Positions 8,887 to 19,205 of a stretch of 32,075 bases of DNA are shown in pieces (positions within the stretch are counted from its first letter, which is position 1; every line of letters starts with the position of its first letter). This DNA comes from an uncultured Lachnospiraceae bacterium (GTDB lineage: Bacteria > Bacillota > Clostridia > Lachnospirales > Lachnospiraceae). The position numbers were made by a program, and so were the translations under genes. The stretch lies in assembly GCA_934437985.1 (NCBI GenBank), contig CAKSBI010000027.1:1-32075 (forward strand), written 5' to 3'. The notes beneath the pieces were generated by a model. It was not told the origin of the DNA. It was given only the letters and a program-made list of their open reading frames with translations, and did no database searches.

Positions 8887-8895
8887 TGTTATAAT
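8887..8895 (+). promoter_or_regulatory. Extended -10 promoter of lepA
   Basis: TGTTATAAT (TG at 8887-8888, TATAAT at 8890-8895), 41 bases before the lepA start at 8936. The -35 position (around 8867) is poor, which is usual for extended -10 promoters. Confidence 0.5.
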
Positions 8896-8935
8896 ATTAA
8901 TAATTGTGAGTTCGTGACTAAGGAGGATTTATTTC

Positions 8936-10753
8936 ATGGCAAATATTGATCAGAGCCATATCAGGAATTTTTGTATTATTGCACATATTGATCATGGTAA
9001 GTCGACACTTGCTGACAGAATAATTGAAAAGACAGGTCTTTTAACTGAACGTGAGATGCAGGAGCAGGTCCTTGATAATATGGAACTTGAAAGAGAACGT
9101 GGTATTACGATCAAGGCACAGACAGTCAGGATAGTATATACCGCAAAGGATGGGGAGGAGTACATTTTTAATCTGATTGATACACCGGGGCACGTTGATT
9201 TTAACTACGAGGTATCAAGAAGCCTTGCGGCCTGTGAGGGTGCAATATTAGTTGTTGACGCAGCACAGGGTATAGAAGCACAGACGCTTGCCAACTGCTA
9301 TCTGGCTTTGGATCATGACCTTGAGATAATGCCTGTGATCAATAAGATCGACCTTCCGAGTGCAGAGCCTGAAAGAGTTAAGAATGAGATTGAGGACGTA
9401 ATTGGCCTTGAGGCTGGGGATGCACCACTTATTTCAGCTAAGAATGGAATTAATATTGAAGAAGTACTTGAACAGATAGTCAGGAAGATACCGGCACCGT
9501 CAGGTGATGTGGACGGTCCGCTTAAGGCACTTATATTTGATTCTCTGTATGATCCTTATAAAGGTGTTATAGTATTTTGCAGGATTTTTGATGGACAGGT
9601 ACGCAAGGGAACCAGCATGCGTATGATGGCAACCGGTGCAACTGCTGATGTGGTAGAAGTTGGAACGTTCGGGGCAGGACAGTTTATTCCGTGTGATGAG
9701 CTCAGTGCCGGAATGGTAGGCTATATAACAGCCAGCCTTAAGGACGTGTCAGGAACACAGGTGGGTGATACCATTACTGATAATGACAGGCCTTGTGTGG
9801 AAGCACTTCCGGGATATAAAAAGGTGCTTCCGATGGTATATTGTGGTCTGTATCCTGCAGATGGGGCACATTATGGAGATCTCAGAGATGCTTTGGAGAA
9901 GCTCCAGCTGAATGATGCTTCGCTGCAGTTTGAGGCAGAGACGTCAGTTGCGCTCGGTTTTGGATTCAGATGCGGTTTCCTGGGACTGCTTCATCTTGAG
10001 ATAATTCAGGAGAGACTTGAGAGAGAGTATAATCTTGATCTTGTTACAACAGCGCCGGGTGTTGTATACAAGGTTTTTAAGACTGATGGAACGATGCTGG
10101 AGGTTACCAACCCATCCAACCTTCCTAATCCTTCGGAGATTGACTATATGGAAGAACCGGTTGTGGATGCAGAGATCATGGTTACGACCGAGTATGTTGG
10201 TGCTATAATGAAGCTGTGCCAGGAACGCAGAGGCGTGTATATTGGCATGGAGTATATGGAAGAGACAAGGGCACTTCTGAAATACGTCCTGCCGCTTAAT
10301 GAGATAATTTATGATTTCTTTGATTCGCTCAAGTCACGTTCAAGGGGATATGCATCGTTTGATTATGATATTAAGGGCTATCAGAGGGCAGAGCTTGTGA
10401 AGCTTGATATTCTTATCAACAAAGAGGAAGTAGATGCGCTGTCATTTATCGTGCATGCAGATTCGGCATACGAGAGAGGCCGTAAGATGTGTGAAAAGTT
10501 AAAGAAGGAGATACCAAGGCATCTGTTTGAGGTGCCGATACAGGCTGCTATCGGAAGCAAGGTTATAGCAAGGGAGACTGTTAAGGCTGTACGTAAGGAT
10601 GTCCTTGCAAAATGTTATGGAGGAGATATTTCCCGTAAGAAGAAGCTTCTTGAGAAGCAGAAGGAAGGAAAGAAACGTATGCGCCAGGTTGGTAATGTGG
10701 AGATTCCACAGAAGGCATTTATGAGTGTACTTAAGCTTGATGAGGAAGACTGA
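8936..10753 (+). CDS. lepA: Elongation factor 4 (LepA)
   Basis: A 605-residue translational GTPase that back-translocates or remodels ribosomes, with a membrane-associated pool in many bacteria. Strong ribosome site AAGGAGG before ATG 8936. The N-terminal G domain contains G1 AHIDHGKST, switch I with [13 protein letters not shown]3 DTPGHVDF and G4 NKIDLP. Domains II and III, the V-like domain ([16 protein letters not shown]) and the LepA-specific C-terminal domain (the [19 protein letters not shown] element) are all present, so it is full length. hemW begins 3 bases after the stop. Confidence 0.98.
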   Translation: MANIDQSHIRNFCIIAHIDHGKSTLADRIIEKTGLLTEREMQEQVLDNMELERERGITIKAQTVRIVYTAKDGEEYIFNLIDTPGHVDFNYEVSRSLAACEGAILVVDAAQGIEAQTLANCYLALDHDLEIMPVINKIDLPSAEPERVKNEIEDVIGLEAGDAPLISAKNGINIEEVLEQIVRKIPAPSGDVDGPLKALIFDSLYDPYKGVIVFCRIFDGQVRKGTSMRMMATGATADVVEVGTFGAGQFIPCDELSAGMVGYITASLKDVSGTQVGDTITDNDRPCVEALPGYKKVLPMVYCGLYPADGAHYGDLRDALEKLQLNDASLQFEAETSVALGFGFRCGFLGLLHLEIIQERLEREYNLDLVTTAPGVVYKVFKTDGTMLEVTNPSNLPNPSEIDYMEEPVVDAEIMVTTEYVGAIMKLCQERRGVYIGMEYMEETRALLKYVLPLNEIIYDFFDSLKSRSRGYASFDYDIKGYQRAELVKLDILINKEEVDALSFIVHADSAYERGRKMCEKLKKEIPRHLFEVPIQAAIGSKVIARETVKAVRKDVLAKCYGGDISRKKKLLEKQKEGKKRMRQVGNVEIPQKAFMSVLKLDEED

Positions 10754-10756
10754 TCA

Positions 10757-11962
10757 ATGAAAAAGCTTGCTGTGTATATCCATATTCCATTTTGTGTTAA
10801 AAAATGTGCGTACTGTGATTTTAATTCTGCCGCACCTCATGGAAGTGATATAGATGATTATATAGATGCGCTGTTGAATGAGATTATAATAAGAAGCCGT
10901 CTTGCGTCCGGGCATGAAGTCAGTACTGTTTTTATCGGTGGTGGAACACCATCGTATATTGATGCATCTTATATTGCAAGGATACTTGATACACTTCGTG
11001 ATTCATTTGAGGCTGTAAGACCAGGTTCGTATAATCCTGTTGAGGTTACTATAGAATGTAATCCGGGAACAGTTGATATAGGTAAGTTCATTTCGTACAA
11101 AAATGCGGGTATTAACAGGGTAAGTCTTGGTCTTCAGTCAGCAGATGAGGTTGAACTTAAGCTGCTTGGGCGTATTCACACCTATGAAGAGTGGCTGTCA
11201 GCCGTTAATATGGCAGGGAAGGCCGGATTTATTAATATTAATACAGACCTTATATCGGGGATTCCGGGACAGACCACGGCTTCATTTATGGATACACTTA
11301 ATAAGGTGATACATACCGGGATTCCGCATATATCGGTATATAGTCTTATTGTTGAACCGGGTACGGAATTATATGGCTTGTATGGACCGGGGGCATTATC
11401 GGAGGATGAGCAGGACATAATTGATGAAAATGACCGCCTGATATATGAAGCAACAAAAAAACGGCTGGAAATATATGGATATAAAAGATATGAGATTTCT
11501 AATTATTCAAAACCGGGTTATGAATGTGCGCATAATATAGTGTACTGGAGACGTGGTAATTATATTGGTATTGGTTCAGGTGCAGCATCATTAATCGATA
11601 ACATCAGATTTGCCAATGCTCCTAAGCTGCGCCAATATATCAGTGATTATAGTGAGTGCCATGTCAGATATAAGGAGCAGGAGGGTTCTGTGACCGGTTA
11701 TATAAGTGGTAAGGAGAAGCAGCTTGAACGGCTTGACGTATATGGACAGATGTCTGAATATATGATACTTGGGCTCAGAATGGCCGGGGGAATCTCAGTG
11801 AAGGAATTTGCAGAATGTTTTGGCAGGAATATATATGATGTATATGGTGATGTTATTAGTTCATGGATATCAAAGGGAGGATTAATAACAGAAGGTGACA
11901 GGATCCGGTGTACGGAATATGGATTTAATATATGTAATCAGATATTTTATGAATTTATGTAA
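10757..11962 (+). CDS. hemW: Radical SAM heme chaperone HemW
   Basis: A 401-residue radical SAM protein. HemW binds heme and delivers it to membrane targets; older annotations call it oxygen-independent coproporphyrinogen III oxidase-like. The cluster-binding motif is C13-x3-C17-x2-C20 (IPFCVKKCAYCDFN), and FIGGGTPSYI and VTIECNPGTVD follow as usual. ISNYSKPGYECAHNIVYWRR and the C-terminal HemN-like domain with YMILGLRMAGGI are present. The residues needed for a second SAM in true HemN were not evident. It is translationally coupled to lepA, a widespread gene pair. Confidence 0.93.
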   Translation: MKKLAVYIHIPFCVKKCAYCDFNSAAPHGSDIDDYIDALLNEIIIRSRLASGHEVSTVFIGGGTPSYIDASYIARILDTLRDSFEAVRPGSYNPVEVTIECNPGTVDIGKFISYKNAGINRVSLGLQSADEVELKLLGRIHTYEEWLSAVNMAGKAGFININTDLISGIPGQTTASFMDTLNKVIHTGIPHISVYSLIVEPGTELYGLYGPGALSEDEQDIIDENDRLIYEATKKRLEIYGYKRYEISNYSKPGYECAHNIVYWRRGNYIGIGSGAASLIDNIRFANAPKLRQYISDYSECHVRYKEQEGSVTGYISGKEKQLERLDVYGQMSEYMILGLRMAGGISVKEFAECFGRNIYDVYGDVISSWISKGGLITEGDRIRCTEYGFNICNQIFYEFM

Positions 11963-11974
11963 GGGGGAATTGTG

Positions 11975-12733
11975 ATGGCTGATAATTCATTTGATGGCAA
12001 GGTTACTGAGCTTGCGGACATTCTGAGCAACAGTAACAATATTGTTTTCTTCGGTGGAGCAGGTGTATCTACTGCGTCGGGTATCCCGGATTTTCGCAGC
12101 TCTGATGGTCTGTACAGCAAGAAGCTTGGACGTAATTTTTCACCTGAACAGGCGGTGTCGCACTCATTTTTTGCTAATCATACGGACGAGTTTTATAATT
12201 TTTATAAGAAGAACCTCGTATATCCTGATGCAAAGCCGAATGACTGCCATATTGCGCTTGCGAAGCTTGAAAGGATCAATAAGCTGAAAGCAGTGGTTAC
12301 ACAGAATATAGACGGGCTTCATCAGGCTGCCGGGAGCAAAGTGGTATATGAGCTCCATGGTTCTGTACTCAGGAATTATTGTACAGGCTGCCATGCGTTT
12401 TATGATGATAAATATGTTATTAATGCAGAAGGTGTACCGGTTTGTGAAAAATGCGGAGGTGTTGTCAAGCCTGATGTTGTGTTATACGAGGAAAGCCTTG
12501 ATGATTCTGTTGTCTCGGGCGCGATTAATGCGATATCAGATGCGGACACGCTTATTATCGGAGGTACATCACTTATCGTATATCCGGCGGCAGGACTTAT
12601 CAATTATTTCAATGGAAGTAATCTTATTCTGATCAATAAGACGCAGACTGCGGCGGACAGAAAGGCTGACCTTGTTATATATGATGACATTGCAGCAACG
12701 ATGAAGGCTGCTGTTGCAAGGATGGGACTGTAA
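11975..12733 (+). CDS. NAD-dependent protein deacylase, sirtuin (Sir2/CobB family)
   Basis: A 252-residue sirtuin that removes acyl groups from lysines using NAD+. The Rossmann signature GAGVSTASGIPDFRS lies at about 28-42, TQNIDGLHQAAG at 109-120, the catalytic histidine is H128 (YELHGS), and the structural zinc is held by C136/C139 and C157/C160. ATG 11975 is chosen with GGGGG at 11963-11967; a GTG sits three bases earlier. The gene starts 13 bases after hemW and is the last of the lepA-hemW-sirtuin unit. Which acyl group it prefers cannot be stated. Confidence 0.93.
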   Translation: MADNSFDGKVTELADILSNSNNIVFFGGAGVSTASGIPDFRSSDGLYSKKLGRNFSPEQAVSHSFFANHTDEFYNFYKKNLVYPDAKPNDCHIALAKLERINKLKAVVTQNIDGLHQAAGSKVVYELHGSVLRNYCTGCHAFYDDKYVINAEGVPVCEKCGGVVKPDVVLYEESLDDSVVSGAINAISDADTLIIGGTSLIVYPAAGLINYFNGSNLILINKTQTAADRKADLVIYDDIAATMKAAVARMGL

Positions 12734-12770
12734 TTATATACTGCAGTCCATGGGTATCCTTTTAATGATA

Positions 12771-12816
12771 AAAACCCTGTCTGCCCGGCATTGGTTTTGC
12801 CGGCAGACAGGGTTTT
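12771..12816. terminator. Strong bidirectional terminator between the sirtuin gene and glnN
   Basis: A perfect 15-bp stem, AAAACCCTGTCTGCC (12771-12785) with GGCAGACAGGGTTTT (12802-12816), has A-rich and T-rich feet, so it can end transcripts from both sides. It lies between two converging genes. Confidence 0.9.
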
Positions 12817-12835
12817 AACTGTCTCTATACCTCAT

Positions 12836-14953
12836 CTATACCTCAAATAAAAGGTCGCCATAAGTAGGAACAGGCCAGAACTTTTTGTCAACGATCATCT
12901 CAAGCGCATCAACAGGTGCACGGAGGGCATTCATTGCACTGCGGATGTTATCCCTGTAGTAGACGGCAAGTTTTTCCCCTTCAGGCTGGTGTTCAGCCTT
13001 TGTTATTTTTTCTTTCAGGTCACAAAGAGCTTTGTTTGTCTCTGAAAGAAGTGCGCTTGCTTTGGTAAGCAGGTCATTCTGGACACTTGTATCAGCGGCA
13101 ATACCTGTTGCCTTAATTGAATTAATGGATTCGGCAAGGCTTGTGCAGTATTTTATAACAGAAGGTATATATAGCTTTGATGCCATTTCAATCATGGTAA
13201 GTGCCTCTATATGAAGCATTTTTGCATATATTTCAAAGTTAATCTCTTCACGGGCTTTGAGTTCGACTTCGGAATATACATTCTGCCGTTCAAACATTGC
13301 AATGATTGATGGGTCAGCGTAATACCTTGTTGCATCTACCATGGTTTTGATGTTAGGAAGACCTAGCTTTTCGGCTTCCTCTAACCACTCGTCGGAGTAA
13401 CCATTACCATTAAAAATTATATTTTTATTTTCCTTCAGGGTTTCACAGATAAGCTTCTTAACAGCAGCAGTAAACTTATCTCCGGTGAGTCCCTCAAGCT
13501 TATGGTTCATTTTTTCAAGTGTGTCTGCAACAATTGAATTGAGGACAGTGTTAGCACCTGAAATTGACATGGATGAGGCAACCATACGGAACTCAAACTT
13601 ATTGCCGGTAAATGCAAATGGTGAAGTCCTGTTACGGTCAGTTGCATCTTTTCTGAAGTTAGGAAGTGTAGTAACACCTGTATCCATGCGTTCGCCACGG
13701 ATGCTGGAGGTTGCCTCGCCGTTTTCTATGATCTGTTCAACTATATCCTCAAGCTGTTCACCAAGGAAGATTGAGATAATCGCCGGAGGGGCTTCGTGTG
13801 CGCCAAGTCTGTGGTCATTACCGACATTTGAAGCTGAAAGACGCAGAAGAGGAGCATAATCATTAACTGCTTTAATAACGGCACTAAGTACATATAAGAA
13901 CAGGAGATTATTGTGCGGCTCCCTGCCCGGGTCTAACATGTTGATTCCGGTATCTGTGACAAGTGACCAGTTGTCGTGCTTTCCTGAACCGTTAACTCCT
14001 GCAAATGGTTTTTCGTGGAGAAGACATTCAAGCCCATGACGGCGTGCAACCTTCTTCATAGTCTCCATAATCAGCTGGTTATGGTCGGTTGCGATATTAG
14101 CTGTGCAATATATAGGAGCAAGCTCGTGCTGCGCCGGTGCAACCTCATTATGCTGTGTCTTGGCAAGAATACCCAGCTTCCACAGCTCAATATTAAGCTC
14201 CTTCATGTAAGAAGCAATCTTTTCCCTGATAGAACCAAAGTAATGATCGCCTAACTCCTGACCCTTTGGAGGCATTGCACCAAACAATGTCCTTCCTGCA
14301 AATACAAGGTCATCACGCTGCAGATACTTTTCGCGGTCTATAAGAAAATATTCCTGCTCAGCCCCAATGGAGCATTCAACCTTTTTTACATCATCATATC
14401 CAAACAGCTTCATAGTATGTGCTGCCTGCTTGTTGATTGCTTCCATTGAACGTAAGAGCGGTGTTTTTTTGTCAAGAGCCTCACCTGTATATGAGCAGAA
14501 CGCAGTCGGAATGCATAAGGTTACACCGGCAGCGTCTTCTCTTAAAAATGCAGGTGATGTGATATCCCAGGCTGTATATCCCCTTGCTTCAAAGGTGGCC
14601 CTTAAACCACCGGAAGGAAATGAAGAAGCATCAGGTTCACCCTTAATAAGCTCCTTGCCCGAAAACTCAAGTATAGCCTCGCTTTTTGAGGAGGCATTAA
14701 GGAATGAATCATGCTTTTCAGCAGTTATTCCGGTCATTGGCTGAAACCAGTGTGAATAATGTGTTGCGCCATGCTCCACAGACCATTCTTTCATTGCGTG
14801 CGCAATGACATTGGCAATTGTTATGTCAAGCTCACCGCCGTTTTCAACAATCTCCTTAAATGAAGCGTACACCTTTTTTGGCAGACGCTCCTGCATTACG
14901 GCATCGCTGAAAACATCTGTGGCAAATACCTGTTTAAGTACATTCTGTTCCAT
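12836..14953 (-). CDS. glnN: Glutamine synthetase type III (GlnN)
   Basis: A 705-residue protein that forms glutamine from glutamate, ammonia and ATP; GSIII forms dodecamers and is common in Bacteroidetes, cyanobacteria and some Clostridia. The start is at 14953 ([15 protein letters not shown]) with AGGATG just upstream; the longer open frame is not needed. Type III marks are [16 protein letters not shown], the [11 protein letters not shown] segment, [44 protein letters not shown] and [13 protein letters not shown]. It is encoded about 55 bases downstream of the D,D-carboxypeptidase gene with no terminator seen between. No glnR or PII gene is nearby. Confidence 0.96.
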   Translation of the reverse strand: MEQNVLKQVFATDVFSDAVMQERLPKKVYASFKEIVENGGELDITIANVIAHAMKEWSVEHGATHYSHWFQPMTGITAEKHDSFLNASSKSEAILEFSGKELIKGEPDASSFPSGGLRATFEARGYTAWDITSPAFLREDAAGVTLCIPTAFCSYTGEALDKKTPLLRSMEAINKQAAHTMKLFGYDDVKKVECSIGAEQEYFLIDREKYLQRDDLVFAGRTLFGAMPPKGQELGDHYFGSIREKIASYMKELNIELWKLGILAKTQHNEVAPAQHELAPIYCTANIATDHNQLIMETMKKVARRHGLECLLHEKPFAGVNGSGKHDNWSLVTDTGINMLDPGREPHNNLLFLYVLSAVIKAVNDYAPLLRLSASNVGNDHRLGAHEAPPAIISIFLGEQLEDIVEQIIENGEATSSIRGERMDTGVTTLPNFRKDATDRNRTSPFAFTGNKFEFRMVASSMSISGANTVLNSIVADTLEKMNHKLEGLTGDKFTAAVKKLICETLKENKNIIFNGNGYSDEWLEEAEKLGLPNIKTMVDATRYYADPSIIAMFERQNVYSEVELKAREEINFEIYAKMLHIEALTMIEMASKLYIPSVIKYCTSLAESINSIKATGIAADTSVQNDLLTKASALLSETNKALCDLKEKITKAEHQPEGEKLAVYYRDNIRSAMNALRAPVDALEMIVDKKFWPVPTYGDLLFEV

Positions 14954-15007
14954 ATACTTACATCCTTTCATCATCAATAAAGTTAGATTTCCCCATTTCA
15001 TTTCATA

Positions 15008-16300
15008 TTACATTTTCAGCATAAATGTGTCAATGACTATCGAAAAATAATTTAATAAAGTGTATTCCGGAATATCCTCTGCTGCTGTAATGGGATATTT
15101 ATTAACAACATTATCATTAACAACAAGCCTGGCATATCCGATAGTTTCGTTATTACCGACAGGTGCAGTAAGACACTCCGGCAGTTCCAGTATAAGAGAA
15201 GAAGAGTCACCCTCACATACCGGCATGCTGTATGTGGCTGAAAGACTGAGGCTCACCTGCTTTGACGTGCTGTTGCATATATTTCTTGAATCCTTTATCG
15301 GTAAAGGGTTCAGTGAGATTTTACCGTTAAGCAGGGTGATGGTTTTATAATTATCAAAGCCATAATCCATCAGCTTACATGTGTCATTCCATTTATAGGT
15401 TTTATGTGGCGGCCAGCCGCTTGCAAGCACAGCAGAGATAAGTGTCATATCATTCCTTGTGGCTGCACCGACAAAGCAGTACCCGGCCTTTCCGGTGAAG
15501 CCTGTTTTAATGCCTATTGCGCCATTATACATTTTAAGAAATGCATCGTGGTTGTTAACGGTATACTGCTTTGTGCCTGCCATATTTGAAAACGAATGTG
15601 ACGGTGTCTGTATTATTTTGATGAATTCAGGATTTTTGACTGCATAGGAGGCGATAAGGCACAGGTCAGCGGCAGTTGAATGGTGGTTTTCTGAATCAAG
15701 TCCGTTTGGTGTCACGAAGCAGGTGTCACTGCATCCGAGTTCAGAGGCCTTTTTATTCATCATGCCGGCAAATTCTTTGACGCTGCCGCCTATATGCTCT
15801 GCAATGGCAGCTGCCGTATCGTTATGTGATTCCAGCATTAATGAATAGAGCAGGTCACTTAACCTGAATTCTTCACCCTCGGTCATATTAAGCTGCACAT
15901 CCGGCATTCCGGCAGCATATTTTGATGCTTTGACAATTGAATCAGATGCAGCATTTTCAAGGGCAAGGATACAGGTCATGATCTTGGTCGTGCTTGCCAT
16001 AGGTAAGGGTGTATCAGCCTCTTTGTTATATAATATTCGTCCGCTTGCCTGGTCCATCAGACAGGCTGATTTCGCATATATGTCTTTGGACGGCAGACTG
16101 ACGCCGGTTCCGGCCCGGCTTTCGAGAATAGTTATATTTTGCGGATTTGCCGTGCATTCAGAGGGAGCAAGCTTATCATGAAGATTGTATGATATTATGC
16201 TTTCTGCTGATATGGCAAGCAGGGATAATGATATAAGAACACATATGATACATAATGATTTTCTGAACATATTTTTTACGCTTCTGATATATTTTTTCAT
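15008..16300 (-). CDS. D-alanyl-D-alanine carboxypeptidase (PBP5/DacF family)
   Basis: A 430-residue penicillin-binding protein that trims the terminal D-Ala of peptidoglycan stems. It has a signal peptide (about 1-33, with an alternative start at Met11) and the three serine-protease motifs: S103-T-T-K106 (MASTTKIMTC), S158-H-N160, and K265-T-G267 (GIKTGFTG). The core is followed by a PBP5_C-like beta domain with VSLSLSATYSMPV. The C-terminal end (SIVIDTFMLKM) could be a membrane anchor but is short. In sporulating Firmicutes such enzymes serve vegetative growth (DacA) or spore cortex (DacB/DacF); the sequence alone does not decide. glnN lies just downstream. The start shows only a weak ribosome site. 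Confidence 0.9.
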   Translation of the reverse strand: MKKYIRSVKNMFRKSLCIICVLISLSLLAISAESIISYNLHDKLAPSECTANPQNITILESRAGTGVSLPSKDIYAKSACLMDQASGRILYNKEADTPLPMASTTKIMTCILALENAASDSIVKASKYAAGMPDVQLNMTEGEEFRLSDLLYSLMLESHNDTAAAIAEHIGGSVKEFAGMMNKKASELGCSDTCFVTPNGLDSENHHSTAADLCLIASYAVKNPEFIKIIQTPSHSFSNMAGTKQYTVNNHDAFLKMYNGAIGIKTGFTGKAGYCFVGAATRNDMTLISAVLASGWPPHKTYKWNDTCKLMDYGFDNYKTITLLNGKISLNPLPIKDSRNICNSTSKQVSLSLSATYSMPVCEGDSSSLILELPECLTAPVGNNETIGYARLVVNDNVVNKYPITAAEDIPEYTLLNYFSIVIDTFMLKM

Positions 16301-16411
16301 ATTATAATATGTTGCCGGATGTATGTATATGAAAATTATAGTTGTTAAAAAAATAACAATAAACAGTCAACTCAGCGTAAATGCTGATATTGTCTGACTT
16401 CTTTTTTTGTG

Positions 16412-16440
16412 TTGCCTTTTAGGGTCAAGTGATATAAAAT
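16412..16440 (+). promoter_or_regulatory. Promoter of the decarboxylase operon
   Basis: TTGCCT at 16412-16417 and TAAAAT at 16435-16440 with a 17-base spacer, about 50 bases before the first gene (start 16491). No clear riboswitch or operator was seen in the leader. Confidence 0.6.
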
Positions 16441-16490
16441 ATAGTCTGAGAAATATTAGTATTATTATTAATAAATTTGGAGGGCTGATA

Positions 16491-17846
16491 ATGAGCAATG
16501 CAACAAAATTGTCAGCAAGAGACCGTATCAACGCTCTTGTTGACGCAAACAGTTTTGTTGAAATCGGTGCTCTTGTAACAAAGAGAAGCACAGATTTTAA
16601 CATGCAGGAAAAGTCAGTGCCTGGTGATGGTGTTATCACAGGATACGGCTTGGTTGACGGCAGTGTTGTCTATGTATATAGTCAGGACGCATCTGCTATG
16701 GGCGGTTCTATTGGTGAGATGCATGCCAATAAGATCTGCAGAATGTATGATATGGCAATGAAGGCTGGTGCACCGGTTGTTGGAATTATTGACTGTGCAG
16801 GTTTCCGTCTTCAGGAGTCAGTTGATGCACTTGCTGCTTTTGGAAGCATATACGCCAAGCAGGCTGAGGCATCAGGCCTTATACCACAGATTTCAGCTGT
16901 TGTTGGAACATGTGGCGGTGGAGTGGCAGTATCATCTGTTATGAGTGATTTTACATTCATGGAAGCAGGTGCAAGACTTTTTGTTAATTCACCTAATGCG
17001 ATTGCAGGTAATTACACAGATAAGTGCGATACCAGCAGTGCGCAGTTCCAGGGCACAGCCAATACAGTTGATTTTGTATGTGACGGTGAGGAAGCTCTTT
17101 TTGGGAAGATGAGGGATTTCATTTCCATGATTCCTGCTAATTGCGAGGATATGGCTATCAGTGACTGTGATGATGACCTTAACCGCCTTGTTCCTGAATT
17201 TGCTTCAGATATGGCTGATCCGGTTAAGGCACTTGCTGATATTTCAGATAACAATGAATTTGTTGAGGTTAAGGCCGGTTATGCAAAAGAGATGGTAACA
17301 GGTTTCATTAAGCTTAATGGCATGACCATAGGAGCCGTTGCCAACAGGGCAGCTGTCATCGGTGAAGATGGCAAGGCTGCAGAGACGTTTGATACTGTAC
17401 TTACTACAGCAGGTTGTGGAAAAGCTGAAGATTTTGTGGGATATTGTGATTCATTCGGTATTCCTGTACTTACCCTTACTAATGTGACCGGTTATGCTAA
17501 GTCAATGGATGAAGAGAAGACTATAGCAGCAGCGGCAGCTAAGCTTACAGCAGCATTTGCATGTGCTGATGTTCCTAAGGTTAACCTTGTAACAGGTAAG
17601 GCTTATGGAAGTGCTTATATTACAATGAATTCCAAGCATGTTGGTGCTGATCTTGTGTTCGCACTTGACAATGCTGAGATTGGTACTATGGATCCTGCCC
17701 TTATGTCAAAGCTGGTTGATACAGAGGGAGAAGCAGGTATGCAGGCAGCTCCTGCTACAGCAGCTTCAAGAGGATATGTAGATACGATAATTAGTGCAGA
17801 GGCAGCTCGTAAGCAGCTTGTTTACGCATTTGAGATGTTATATTAA
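16491..17846 (+). CDS. Acyl-CoA carboxyltransferase subunit (MmdA/PccB/12S-like)
   Basis: A 451-residue carboxyltransferase of the crotonase fold, the class that moves CO2 between biotin and an acyl-CoA (methylmalonyl-CoA decarboxylase alpha, propionyl-CoA carboxylase beta, transcarboxylase 12S). ATG 16491 follows GGAGGG. Family marks are SARDRINALVDANSF at the start, CAGFRLQESVDALAAFG, VVGTCGGGVAVSSVMSDF (an oxyanion loop region), and the C-terminal half with GKAYGSAYITMNSKHVGADL and ASRGYVDTII. It is shorter than MmdA (about 510 residues), and the mid and C-terminal parts (LFVNSPNAIAGNYTD, EIGTMDPALMSKLVD) differ from the usual forms, so the acyl-CoA used is uncertain. It is the first gene of the operon. 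Confidence 0.85.
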   Translation: MSNATKLSARDRINALVDANSFVEIGALVTKRSTDFNMQEKSVPGDGVITGYGLVDGSVVYVYSQDASAMGGSIGEMHANKICRMYDMAMKAGAPVVGIIDCAGFRLQESVDALAAFGSIYAKQAEASGLIPQISAVVGTCGGGVAVSSVMSDFTFMEAGARLFVNSPNAIAGNYTDKCDTSSAQFQGTANTVDFVCDGEEALFGKMRDFISMIPANCEDMAISDCDDDLNRLVPEFASDMADPVKALADISDNNEFVEVKAGYAKEMVTGFIKLNGMTIGAVANRAAVIGEDGKAAETFDTVLTTAGCGKAEDFVGYCDSFGIPVLTLTNVTGYAKSMDEEKTIAAAAAKLTAAFACADVPKVNLVTGKAYGSAYITMNSKHVGADLVFALDNAEIGTMDPALMSKLVDTEGEAGMQAAPATAASRGYVDTIISAEAARKQLVYAFEMLY

Positions 17847-17865
17847 TTAAGTAAGGAGAGGCATT

Positions 17866-18774
17866 ATGAAAAAGAGATTATTAGCAATCCTTTCTCTCGT
17901 TGCCTGTATGAGTATCGGTTTTACATCTCCGCTGAATAGCATGAGTGCTATGGCTACAGAAGAGGATGTAGATGTGACTTCCGATGCAGGCGATTCATCT
18001 GATGATGCAGATGAAGAAGTATCTGATGATTCTGCTGAGGATGATAGTTCTGATACAGGTTCTGAGGTTGATGAGCAGGAACAGCTTGTTAATTCTTACT
18101 CGGGATTAATTGATGAATTTGCTGATGCATGGTTTACAGGCGAGTTTAAGAAGGTCGATACCTATCTGCTGAAGAGTGAGATTATGTATTCAATGTATGG
18201 CGGATCATTGACATTTGAATACGGTGATGTGGAAGATGCTTATCAGAAGCTTGTTTCTGAGGCAGGAGCTTATGTTGGAGACGGAGATGCTACAGGTAAG
18301 CTTTCTGATGACAACACCTGTGCTACAGTAAGCAAAGTGATTAAGTGTGAGAAGAAGGAGATGCTTTTCACAGTCAGCCACAATATGAATGACGGCAGTG
18401 TTGTGTTTACTGTTTCAGCAGCAGATGCAGCAGGTGACACTGATTCAGCAGAATCAGCAGAGAGCGGAGATTTTGCAAAGGCAGGTCTTAATACCTTTTT
18501 GGGTATGGGAACTGTATTTATAGTTCTTATATTCATTTCATTTATCATCTCGTTGTTTGTTCTTTTTGAAAAAATCGGAAAGAAGCCTGCCGGTCAGGAA
18601 GAGACTAAGGCTGAGCCGGTTGCTGCACCTGTAGCTGATACGGCAGATAATGATGACGAGATTGCAGTTGTTATTGCTGCAGCAATTGCCGCTTATGAGG
18701 CAGATGCGGATGTATATGATGTTCCTGCTGATGGACTTTATGTACGTTCAATTAAGAAAAGAGGATTTTGTTAA
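17866..18774 (+). CDS. OadG-like gamma/delta subunit with large exported insert
   Basis: A 302-residue membrane protein. A signal peptide (about 1-31) is followed by a very acidic Asp/Ser stretch at about 35-68. A folded domain of some 110 residues (YSGLIDEFADAWFTGEFKKVDTYLL onward, read here as two shorter parts: YSGLIDEFADAWF and EFKKVDTYLL) is predicted outside the membrane. A single membrane segment at about 210-235 (GMGTVFIVLIFISFIISLF) matches OadG, the small subunit that holds the Na+-decarboxylase complex together. After it comes a cytoplasmic Ala/Pro linker and the tail DDEIAVVIAAAIAAY, which is also typical. Ordinary OadG proteins have about 80-120 residues, so the outside part is an addition. 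The exported domain has no known role; it looks DUF3887-like at best. Confidence 0.75.
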   Translation: MKKRLLAILSLVACMSIGFTSPLNSMSAMATEEDVDVTSDAGDSSDDADEEVSDDSAEDDSSDTGSEVDEQEQLVNSYSGLIDEFADAWFTGEFKKVDTYLLKSEIMYSMYGGSLTFEYGDVEDAYQKLVSEAGAYVGDGDATGKLSDDNTCATVSKVIKCEKKEMLFTVSHNMNDGSVVFTVSAADAAGDTDSAESAESGDFAKAGLNTFLGMGTVFIVLIFISFIISLFVLFEKIGKKPAGQEETKAEPVAAPVADTADNDDEIAVVIAAAIAAYEADADVYDVPADGLYVRSIKKRGFC

Positions 18775-18807
18775 TTTTATTCAGATATTACAAGGAGGAT
18801 TATTATA

Positions 18808-19170
18808 ATGAAAACTTATACAATTACCGTTAATGGAAATGTTTATGATGTTACAGTAGAAGAGGGTGCTGGAGGAGCAGCTCCGGTAGTAGCACCTAAG
18901 GCTGCAGCACCAAAGGCAGCACCAAAGGCAGCACCTGCAGCAGGCGGTGCACAGGGTGGCGTTAAGGTTAATTCACCAATGCCTGGAAAGATTCTTGCTG
19001 TTAAGACAAGTGTTGGACAGGCTGTAAAGAAGGGTGATGTTCTTCTTATTCTTGAAGCTATGAAGATGGAGAATGAAGTTGTTGCACCACAGGATGGTAC
19101 AGTTGCAAGTATTAATGTTTCAGAAGGTGCTTCAGTTGAATCCGGCGATGTTTTAGCTACACTCAACTAA
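18808..19170 (+). CDS. Biotin carrier protein of the decarboxylase complex
   Basis: A 120-residue biotin/lipoyl attachment protein equal to transcarboxylase 1.3S or MmdC. After a short N-terminal strand segment (MKTYTITVNGNVYDVTVEE) there is an Ala/Pro/Lys flexible linker (residues about 22-50, with repeated APKA units), then the biotinyl domain NSPMPGKILAVKTSVGQ to the end. The biotin is joined to K86 in the motif EAMKMENEV. The carrier shuttles carboxyl groups between carboxyltransferase and membrane pump. It is encoded between the OadG-like and OadB-like subunits, and no biotin carboxylase gene is near. Confidence 0.95.
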   Translation: MKTYTITVNGNVYDVTVEEGAGGAAPVVAPKAAAPKAAPKAAPAAGGAQGGVKVNSPMPGKILAVKTSVGQAVKKGDVLLILEAMKMENEVVAPQDGTVASINVSEGASVESGDVLATLN

Positions 19171-19205
19171 TATGGCTGAAAAAAATAACCGGGAGGTAAT
19201 TATTA

